Origin: Nitrospirota bacterium
Lineage (GTDB): Bacteria; Nitrospirota; 9FT-COMBO-42-15; HDB-SIOI813
Direction of reading: 5' to 3'
DNA: 9,546 nucleotides
Assembly: GCA_023248365.1 (NCBI GenBank)
Contig: JAHFER010000046.1
Span: 1 to 9,546, forward strand
The notes beneath the pieces were generated by a model. The model saw nothing but the letters and a program-made list of their open reading frames with translations, searched no databases and was not told the DNA's origin. Shown here piece after piece: positions 1 to 5,532 of the stretch. Each line of letters starts with the position of its first letter. Positions within the stretch are counted from its first letter, which is position 1. Made by a program: the position numbers and the translations under genes.

Positions 1-32
1 CTCGAAATCCTTATATAAACTACTGCAGAGAT

Positions 33-64
33 TAAACTTGACAAGTTTAGCATTGCAATGCTAA
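33..64. promoter_or_regulatory. Two abutting perfect palindromes with a possible -35 box upstream of dusB
   Basis: Two perfect inverted repeats abut, sharing three bases. The first is TAAACTTGACAAGTTTA at 33-49 (8-bp arms around a single A). The second is TTAGCATTGCAATGCTAA at 47-64 (9-bp arms, no loop). A consensus -35 hexamer TTGACA (38-43) sits in the centre of the first. The second fills most of the spacer before weak -10 candidates (TAAGAA at 62-67 or AAGAAT at 63-68). This layout fits a promoter covered by dimeric-repressor operators, but no regulator is identified. The palindromes are certain and the promoter reading is inference. No T-run follows, so an intrinsic terminator is unlikely. 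Confidence 0.45.
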
Positions 65-124
65 GAATACCAACTATGAACGGAATAGCAAAAGTAGCAG
101 ATCCGGAGTGTTTACCAGATAAAT

Positions 125-1114
125 ATGTTAAATAAATTAAGATCGCCATTTTCTTATATCAATGGGCATACTTTTAGAAACAGATTAGTACTGGCGCCTA
201 TGGCCGGACTTACAGATGCCCCATTCAGAAAAATAGTCTGGGAACATGAATGCGGGCTGTTATATAGTGAAATGATAAGTTCAGGGGCATTGGTATTTAG
301 AAATGAACAAACATTGAAGATGCTGCGTTCCTGCGTAACTGAGATGCCGGTCGTTGTTCAGATTTACGGGGCAGATCCAATTGAAATGGCTAAGGCGGCC
401 CGTATCTGCCAGGATGCCGGAGTCCGGATGCTCGATATTAATATGGGATGCCCCATCCGTAAAGTTTACAGACATGGGGCTGGATCTGCTTTATTGATGA
501 ATCTTACAAAGTATCGGGAACTGATCCGTCAGGTACGTAATTCCATAACTATACCTTTGAGCATTAAAATCAGGTCCGTGGAGAATAATAAAAATATTTA
601 TGCGGAAGAGGTGGCTAAAATTGCGGAAGAAGAAGGAGTGAATATGATTGCCATTCATCCGAGGACCAGAGCCCAGATGTTTAGAGGAAAGTCTGACTGG
701 AGCGTAATTGCCAAAATTAAAAAGGCGGTTAAGATCCCGGTGATCGGAAATGGTGATGTATCTGATTCAGAAGAGGCGTTGCGTATGCTAAGGGAAACAG
801 ATTGTGATATGGTCATGATCGGCCGGGCCTGCCTTGGAAAGCCGTGGCTTTTTAGTGAAATTTTAAGTGGTAATTGTCCCGGGATGGTTGAAACATATGA
901 TTTGATTATCCGTCACTTGCAATACATGATTGAATATTATGGCGAGGGAAAGGGAATAATTTTATTTCGTAAACATCTCCTTTGGTATGTAAAAGGTTTC
1001 CCCGGGGCGACAGCTGTAAGGCAACAACTATCAACAGTTAACAATAGCAAAGAAATTATTGAAATGATTTTTCCGTATTATCATACAGTCAATTGTTTGA
1101 CAATAAATCCTTAA
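125..1114 (+). CDS. dusB: tRNA-dihydrouridine synthase, DusB/NifR3 type
   Basis: The 329-residue protein is a flavin-dependent enzyme that reduces specific uridines in the tRNA D-loop to dihydrouridine, using NAD(P)H, in the cytosol. Visible family motifs run in order: LAPMAGLTDAPFR near residues 23-35 (FMN-binding start of the TIM barrel), INMGCP at 105-110 with the presumed catalytic Cys109, KVYRHGAGSALL following, IKIR near 147-150, HPRTRAQ (HGRTRAQ in most relatives), IPVIGNGDV, and MIGRACLGKPWLF. The C-terminal helical domain has the usual HLQYM and FRKHLLWYVKGFPGA stretches. Length is normal for DusB. The ATG is supported by alignment, because only about 20 residues precede the barrel as is usual. 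The ribosome site is poor: GGAG at 105-108 is far from the start. It precedes the sugar cluster but is probably functionally independent of it. Confidence 0.93.
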   Translation: MLNKLRSPFSYINGHTFRNRLVLAPMAGLTDAPFRKIVWEHECGLLYSEMISSGALVFRNEQTLKMLRSCVTEMPVVVQIYGADPIEMAKAARICQDAGVRMLDINMGCPIRKVYRHGAGSALLMNLTKYRELIRQVRNSITIPLSIKIRSVENNKNIYAEEVAKIAEEEGVNMIAIHPRTRAQMFRGKSDWSVIAKIKKAVKIPVIGNGDVSDSEEALRMLRETDCDMVMIGRACLGKPWLFSEILSGNCPGMVETYDLIIRHLQYMIEYYGEGKGIILFRKHLLWYVKGFPGATAVRQQLSTVNNSKEIIEMIFPYYHTVNCLTINP

Positions 1115-1151
1115 CTTTGACGTATCAGTGAGTTTTTAAGCGCTATCCTTT

Positions 1152-1162
1152 TTACCTCCTTT
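1152..1162 (+). promoter_or_regulatory. Anti-Shine-Dalgarno segment complementary to the RBS of the glycosyltransferase gene
   Basis: TTACCTCCTTT at 1152-1162 is the exact reverse complement of AAAGGAGGTAA at 1280-1290, which contains the ribosome binding site of the gene starting at 1297. In a transcript reading through from dusB the two 11-base segments could pair and hide the binding site. Transcripts starting at the sigma-54 promoter near 1248 would lack the upstream segment. The complementarity is seen directly. The regulatory role is inference. Confidence 0.35.
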
Positions 1163-1165
1163 CGT

Positions 1166-1171
1166 TATAAT
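1166..1171 (+). promoter_or_regulatory. Isolated consensus -10 hexamer (weak housekeeping promoter candidate)
   Basis: TATAAT at 1166-1171 matches the sigma-70 -10 consensus exactly. There is no convincing -35 at 16-18 bases upstream (around 1143-1150) and no extended -10 TG. TTGACG at 1117-1122 is a good -35 match but about 43 bases away. In AT-rich spacer DNA a lone -10 match is expected fairly often, so this is a weak call. Confidence 0.2.
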
Positions 1172-1221
1172 ACCCTTAAATATCAATTAGTTATAAAGCG
1201 TCAAATATTCTTTGCAACTCA

Positions 1222-1238
1222 TGGCATATTGATTGCAA
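1222..1238 (+). promoter_or_regulatory. Sigma-54 (RpoN) -24/-12 promoter
   Basis: The sequence at 1222-1237 reads TGGCA, six bases, then TTGCA. This matches the sigma-54 consensus TGGCAC-N5-TTGCW, with the invariant GG (1223-1224) and GC (1235-1236) separated by exactly ten bases. The predicted transcription start is near 1248, giving a leader of about 50 bases before the TTG start at 1297. The element lies alone in the spacer ahead of the glycan genes, in the right orientation. Sigma-54 promoters need an AAA+ enhancer-binding activator. No activator gene is in the window, and its upstream site was not identified. Confidence 0.65.
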
Positions 1239-1280
1239 TTTATGGTTTCAGCATAAGTATAATTTCGTAATTGCAATTAA

Positions 1281-1288
1281 AAGGAGGT
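1281..1288 (+). promoter_or_regulatory. Strong ribosome binding site that fixes a TTG start
   Basis: AAGGAGGT at 1281-1288 is a near-complete Shine-Dalgarno sequence ending eight bases before TTG at 1297. No ATG or GTG lies at this distance. The second glycosyltransferase module in the same protein begins its domain with the same LSLCMIVRNEE sequence, so the TTG at the equivalent point is well supported as the start. Confidence 0.8.
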
Positions 1289-1296
1289 AACCTGAC

Positions 1297-3636
1297 TTGC
1301 TTTCACTTTGCATGATTGTGCGGAATGAAGAGAAACATATCAAGAGGTGTCTTGAGAGTGTGCAGGGATTGGCAGATGAAATAATTATTGTTGATACAGG
1401 TTCAACTGATAATACCGTCAGTATTGCAAAAAGTCTTGGCGCGCAGGTGTATTTTCATCAATGGGAAAATGACTTCAGCAAGGCAAGGAATGAATCGCTG
1501 AGGTATGCCAATGGTGAATGGATACTTGTTATGGATGCAGATGAGGTAATTGCAGAGAGAGATCATGCACGTATCAGGGCGCTTACCCCCCCATCCCCCC
1601 CTTATAAAGGGGGGGATGGGGGGGATGAAAGCGTTGCCGGATACCGCATGGCGCTTAGGAATTATCAGGATAAAGGGGGGATTGCCAACTGGTGTAGTGT
1701 TGAAGATGATTGTCCGGAGGCGCTTGGTGCATCCGGTTATATACCTGCGTATCTTGTCAGGCTTTTCAGGAGAAATGACGGAATATTATTTCAGGGTGTT
1801 GTTCATGAAGTGGTGGAATACTCCATACATCATAAGGGGGGAAGGATAGTTCTAACGGATATTCCAATTCATCATTATGGAAGAATGCTGGAACAGGAAC
1901 GTATGAATCAGAAGAATAAATTGTACAGGGAGGCCGGAGAGAGCAAGGTTTCGCTGAACCCTGGAGATGCACGTGCATACAGGGATCTTGGGACACAGTA
2001 CATAGAGATGGGACTTTTTAAAGAGGCAGAAGACGTTTTGGAAAAGGCCGCGCAGCTTGATCCTGGTTCTGCCCATGCACAGTTTAACCTCGGTGTAGTT
2101 TATGAGAATCTTGGAAAGAAAGATAAAGCAGGGTCATGTTACAGAGAGGCTATAAGACTTGAGCCGGGGCACGTTGGTGCATCTAATAATCTTGCAGGAA
2201 TTTGTAATGAAGAAGGGATGTTTGAAGAGGCAAAGAAATTATATGAAAACGCAATAAAGGAAAATCCGGAACACTTTGTTGTTTTATACAATTATGGTCT
2301 GCTTCATGAAAAGGTTTCTGATTTTTTAAATGCAATAGATTGTTATGAGAAGGCGCTTTCTATTAAACCTGATTTCTACGGTGCATACACAAGGTTAGGT
2401 CATATCAGTAATAAGCTCGGAGACAGTGCTTCTGCTGAGGCACTTTTTAAGAAGGCAGAGGAGCTTGAGCAAATGAATGAAGCCCCCCCTCACCCTGACC
2501 CTCTCCCGCCGTGGGAGAGGGAAATAACTCCACGATTATCCCTCTGTATGATTGTCAGGAATGAAGAAGAATATCTGCCGCGTTGCCTTGAAAGTGTAAA
2601 AGGGATTGCAGATGAAATAATTATTGTAGATACAGGTTCAACGGACAGAACGATTGAGATTGCAAAAAAATATGGGGCAATGGTCATAAATCATGTTTGG
2701 GACAATGATTTCAGCAAAGCAAGGAATGTATCTCTTGAAAATGCAAAAGGAAATTGGATACTGATGCTTGATGCTGATGAGGTAATAGCAGAAAGAGATT
2801 TAAGGAAGATAAGAGATGCCATTAAGGAACCATCTGCAAACGGGTACCGGCTGGTTCTTAGAAATTATGAGTATAAGGGTGGATTTACCGGATGGAAATC
2901 CAATACAGGTGATTATGAAGAGGGAAAGGGTTATCCAGGATATGGGGAAGTACCTCTAACAAGGCTTTACCGGCGCCTGCCCGGGGTAATGTACACCGGA
3001 AAAGTTCATGAAGTTATAGAGCCGTCTTTGGAGAGGTTAAATATCACTGTGACTGATACGGATATTCCTATTCATCATTATGGTTATGTGAAAGAAGGCA
3101 GTTGTGTGGAGAAGAAATTTGAGATTTACAGGGAGCTGGGGGAGAACCAATTAAAAGATAATCCTGAGGATGCAAAGGCCATGTGTGATCTCGGGATCAA
3201 TTATATGGGTTCCGGGGAATTCAGGCGTGCTGAAGAACTGCTGATAAGATCTTTTGAGATAGACCCATCAAGGAAGCGGACACACTTCAATCTTGGTGTT
3301 GTTTATGCAAAACAACATCAGTTTATTGATGCGTTAAAATTCTTCACAAGTACATTAGAGCTTGACAGGAATGATGCCAGTGCAAGATATAACTGCGGGC
3401 TTATGCTTGAAGAGCTTGGATTTCCACAGGATGCCTTTGATCAGTATCGTGAGGCCATATCTTCAAATCCGGAGCATGTTGAGGCCATATTCAGGCTGGC
3501 ATCTATGCTTAAGTCTAATGGATATGCAGAAGACGCAGTAACATTTTACCGCAGAGTACTTGAGATTGATCCGGTACATAACGGAGCAAATATTGCTTTA
3601 GGTTCATTACACGTCAGGACTCTGCAGGCTTTATAG
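1297..3636 (+). CDS. Tandem two-module GT2 glycosyltransferase-TPR protein
   Basis: The 779-residue protein carries two copies of a module: a GT-A fold family 2 glycosyltransferase domain followed by TPR repeats. Module 1 has the GT at about 1-200 (LSLCMIVRNEE, IIIVDTGSTDNT, metal-binding DAD at 80-82) and about five TPRs at 225-393. Module 2 has the GT at about 413-600 (same motifs, DAD at 492-494) and about four TPRs at 625-770. Such proteins transfer sugars from nucleotide donors onto glycans or proteins. The TPRs may hold a partner or acceptor. No signal peptide or membrane segment is visible, so it is probably cytosolic. Donor and acceptor are unknown. Two palindromic repeats are embedded in frame (residues about 97-110 and 396-409). 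The start is a TTG with a strong ribosome site, and a sigma-54 promoter lies upstream. rfbF follows after 22 bases, suggesting cotranscription. Confidence 0.88.
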   Translation: MLSLCMIVRNEEKHIKRCLESVQGLADEIIIVDTGSTDNTVSIAKSLGAQVYFHQWENDFSKARNESLRYANGEWILVMDADEVIAERDHARIRALTPPSPPYKGGDGGDESVAGYRMALRNYQDKGGIANWCSVEDDCPEALGASGYIPAYLVRLFRRNDGILFQGVVHEVVEYSIHHKGGRIVLTDIPIHHYGRMLEQERMNQKNKLYREAGESKVSLNPGDARAYRDLGTQYIEMGLFKEAEDVLEKAAQLDPGSAHAQFNLGVVYENLGKKDKAGSCYREAIRLEPGHVGASNNLAGICNEEGMFEEAKKLYENAIKENPEHFVVLYNYGLLHEKVSDFLNAIDCYEKALSIKPDFYGAYTRLGHISNKLGDSASAEALFKKAEELEQMNEAPPHPDPLPPWEREITPRLSLCMIVRNEEEYLPRCLESVKGIADEIIIVDTGSTDRTIEIAKKYGAMVINHVWDNDFSKARNVSLENAKGNWILMLDADEVIAERDLRKIRDAIKEPSANGYRLVLRNYEYKGGFTGWKSNTGDYEEGKGYPGYGEVPLTRLYRRLPGVMYTGKVHEVIEPSLERLNITVTDTDIPIHHYGYVKEGSCVEKKFEIYRELGENQLKDNPEDAKAMCDLGINYMGSGEFRRAEELLIRSFEIDPSRKRTHFNLGVVYAKQHQFIDALKFFTSTLELDRNDASARYNCGLMLEELGFPQDAFDQYREAISSNPEHVEAIFRLASMLKSNGYAEDAVTFYRRVLEIDPVHNGANIALGSLHVRTLQAL
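1586..1624. repeat. Perfect palindromic dispersed-type repeat embedded in frame in the glycosyltransferase gene
   Basis: Two 18-base arms, 1586-1603 and 1607-1624, are exactly complementary around ATA. The left arm is C7-AT-C7-TT and the right arm AA-G7-AT-G7. The element is 39 bases, a multiple of three, and is translated as a Pro/Gly-rich stretch (residues about 97-110). The second module of the same protein has the same flanks (IAERD..IR and GYR..LRNY) without this stretch, so it looks like an insertion. C-rich/G-rich palindromes of this kind are known dispersed repeats in several bacterial phyla. Copy number in this genome cannot be seen from here. Confidence 0.8.
2483..2521. repeat. Second palindromic repeat, in frame at the junction of the two glycosyltransferase modules
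   Basis: The right part is a perfect 9-bp hairpin: CCCTCTCCC (2499-2507), a five-base loop, and GGGAGAGGG (2513-2521). It is preceded by a C7 run and CACCCTGACC. The sequence resembles the dispersed palindromes whose translations read like PHPDPLPPWERE in many bacterial proteins. Here it encodes residues about 396-409, exactly the linker between the last TPR of module 1 and the first strand of the second GT domain. Its 39-base length keeps the frame. Confidence 0.7.
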
Positions 3637-3658
3637 AACCTTCAATCAGGGGAATTCA

Positions 3659-4432
3659 ATGAAAGTGGTAATTTTAGCAGGCGGACTGGGAACACGTATA
3701 AGTGAAGAAACTGATTTAAAGCCCAAACCTATGGTTGAGATAGGTGGAATGCCGGTTTTGTGGCATATCGCAAAAATTTATTCTCAATATGGGTTTAATG
3801 ATTTTATTATCTGCCTTGGCTACAAGGGATACATGATAAAAGAATACTTTGCTAATTATTTTCTTCACCAGTCAGATGTTACTATTGATTTGAAAGAAAA
3901 TAAAATAGAGGTAAATGACTGCAAAGCAGAGTCGTGGAAAATTACATTAATAGATACAGGCGTAGATACAATGACAGGGGGCAGGATTAAAAGAATTCAA
4001 AAATATGTTGGTAATGAGACTTTTATGCTCACCTACGGAGACGGGGTCTCAAATGTAAATATTTTGGAACTGTTAGAATTTCATAAAAAACATGGGAAGT
4101 ATGCAACCATAACCTCTGTTCAGCCTACAGGGAGATATGGAATGTTGAATGTAGATGATAAGAATAATGTGCTTTCCTTTATTGAAAAACCATTAAGTAA
4201 TGGTGCATGGATAAATGGGGGTTTTTTTGTTTTAGAGCCGCAGATATTTGACTATATACCAGGTAACTATACCATCCTGGAAAGAGAACCATTGGAAAAT
4301 CTGGTGAAAGATGATCAACTCGTTGCCTTTAAACATTATGGTTTCTGGCAGGCTATGGACACCCTTCGGGATAAACGCCAATTGGAAGCTCTCTGGCAGT
4401 CGGGAAAAGCTTACTGGAAAATATGGGATTAA
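3659..4432 (+). CDS. rfbF: Glucose-1-phosphate cytidylyltransferase
   Basis: The 257-residue cytosolic enzyme joins CTP and glucose-1-phosphate to give CDP-glucose and pyrophosphate, the first step to CDP-linked 3,6-dideoxyhexoses (also called ddhA or ascA). Sequence evidence: the nucleotidyltransferase signature LAGGLGTR at 6-13 followed by KPKPMVEIGG at 21-30, YGDGV at 126-130 with presumed metal ligand Asp128, GRYGML near 158-163, INGGFFVLEP at 185-194, EREPLENLV at 208-216, and GFWQAMDT at 228-235 with presumed second metal ligand Asp234. The length equals that of the family. The ribosome site AGGGGA (3648-3653) lies five bases before the ATG. It sits between the glycosyltransferase gene (22-base gap) and rfbG (18-base gap) in an apparent operon. 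RfbG and RfbH next door confirm CDP-glucose rather than UDP- or dTDP-glucose as the likely product. Confidence 0.95.
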   Translation: MKVVILAGGLGTRISEETDLKPKPMVEIGGMPVLWHIAKIYSQYGFNDFIICLGYKGYMIKEYFANYFLHQSDVTIDLKENKIEVNDCKAESWKITLIDTGVDTMTGGRIKRIQKYVGNETFMLTYGDGVSNVNILELLEFHKKHGKYATITSVQPTGRYGMLNVDDKNNVLSFIEKPLSNGAWINGGFFVLEPQIFDYIPGNYTILEREPLENLVKDDQLVAFKHYGFWQAMDTLRDKRQLEALWQSGKAYWKIWD

Positions 4433-4450
4433 CAACATATAAAAGGTGTG

Positions 4451-5518
4451 ATGGTTAAAGAAACTTTCTGGAAGGGTAAGAATGTCTTTATTACAGGTCA
4501 TACCGGTTTTAAAGGTGCATGGCTATCTCTATGGCTCTCGGCACTCGGTGCAAAGGTGACAGGCTATGCCTTGAATCCACCTACTGAACCAGGCTTGTTT
4601 GAAATATGTAATGTTTCCAAACTTGTCAATTCTAATATTGCTGACGTGAGGGACAGCAAACAATTAATTGATGTCATGTGTGCTGAAAGACCTGAAATCG
4701 TAATTCATATGGCAGCACAGCCCCTTGTCAGGGCATCATACAACAATCCTGTTGAAACCTATGGAATAAACGTAATGGGAACGGTAAACATGTTTGAAGC
4801 TGTCAGAAAATCTAAAACTGTCAGGGTGGTTATTAATGTGACAAGTGACAAATGCTATGAAAATAAAGAGTGGTTATGGGGATACAGAGAAAATGAACCT
4901 ATGGGAGGTTATGACCCGTATTCAAATAGTAAGGCATGTTCAGAATTAATAACCGCTTCCTATCGCAACTCATTTTTTAACCGGAATAATTATGCCGCTC
5001 ACGGTGTAGCTGTAGCTTCTGTTCGTGCAGGAAATGTTATTGGCGGTGGGGACTGGGCTGCAGACAGGCTAATCCCTGATTGTGTCAGCGCTTTTTCTAA
5101 AGGAGAAAAAATAATTATCAGGAATCCAAAGGCTGTCAGACCATGGCAGCATGTATTAGAGCCGCTATGCGGGTATCTGATGCTTGCACACAAGATGTAT
5201 GACGACGGACTTTCATATGCTGAGGGATGGAACTTTGGGCCGGATAGTGATGATGCAAAACCTGTGGAATGGGTAGTCAGAGAGCTCTGTGAGAAATGGG
5301 GGAATAATGCCTCCTATGAGTTAGACAAAGGAGAACATCCTCATGAGGAAGGCTGTCTTATGCTTGACTGCTCAAAGGCGAAGAACAGACTCGGCTGGTA
5401 TCCCAGATGGAATCTTGAAAAGACTATTGACAAGGTTATTGAGTGGACAAGGGCTTACAAAGAAAACAGAGAGATGACAGATGTCTGTTTAAGACAGATA
5501 CAGGAATACCGGAACTGA
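4451..5518 (+). CDS. rfbG: CDP-glucose 4,6-dehydratase
   Basis: The 355-residue extended short-chain dehydrogenase converts CDP-glucose to CDP-4-keto-6-deoxyglucose with tightly bound NAD+. Visible motifs: the Rossmann nucleotide-binding GHTGFKG at 16-22, HMAAQPLVRASY around 86-97, VTSDKCYE at 130-137 (active-site Thr/Ser and Asp), the catalytic YxxxK pair Tyr157/Lys161 in PYSNSKACSE, AGNVIGGGDWAADRLIPD near 193-210, and VRPWQHVLEPL. Length matches RfbG/DdhB/AscB. A GTG lies immediately before the chosen ATG, at 4448. The ATG is preferred because AAAAGG (4441-4446) is closer to usable spacing from it. The product feeds RfbH, whose gene begins about 14 bases after the stop. Confidence 0.95.
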   Translation: MVKETFWKGKNVFITGHTGFKGAWLSLWLSALGAKVTGYALNPPTEPGLFEICNVSKLVNSNIADVRDSKQLIDVMCAERPEIVIHMAAQPLVRASYNNPVETYGINVMGTVNMFEAVRKSKTVRVVINVTSDKCYENKEWLWGYRENEPMGGYDPYSNSKACSELITASYRNSFFNRNNYAAHGVAVASVRAGNVIGGGDWAADRLIPDCVSAFSKGEKIIIRNPKAVRPWQHVLEPLCGYLMLAHKMYDDGLSYAEGWNFGPDSDDAKPVEWVVRELCEKWGNNASYELDKGEHPHEEGCLMLDCSKAKNRLGWYPRWNLEKTIDKVIEWTRAYKENREMTDVCLRQIQEYRN

Positions 5519-5532
5519 AATATAAGAGCTTA

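Noticed and set aside
76..135. Nineteen-codon reading frame overlapping the dusB start, as a possible leader peptide
   Set aside because: It has no convincing ribosome site and no distinctive composition. A frame this short is expected by chance.
1152..1162. AAAGGAGGT read on the minus strand as a ribosome site for a reverse gene
   Set aside because: No start codon follows at usable distance on the minus strand and no reverse coding frame of interest lies beyond.
1116..1205. TTTGACG (1116-1122) and CGTCAAA (1199-1205) as a terminator or operator after dusB
   Set aside because: Only seven bases pair across a 76-base separation and no T-run follows the second arm, so this is not convincing as a terminator.
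1550..1849. Overlapping + strand frame of 99 codons within the glycosyltransferase gene
   Set aside because: It is a shadow frame. Its only notable peptide, a Pro/Gly stretch, is the palindromic repeat read in another frame.
1586..2521. The palindromic repeats as a CRISPR array
   Set aside because: The repeats are single, unlike each other, far apart and inside a coding frame, with no regular spacers.
5443..5532. N-terminal extension of rfbH from a GTG at 5443
   Set aside because: It overlaps the end of rfbG by 76 bases in another frame, the added residues do not resemble the family N-terminus, and better-placed starts exist at 5533 and 5557.
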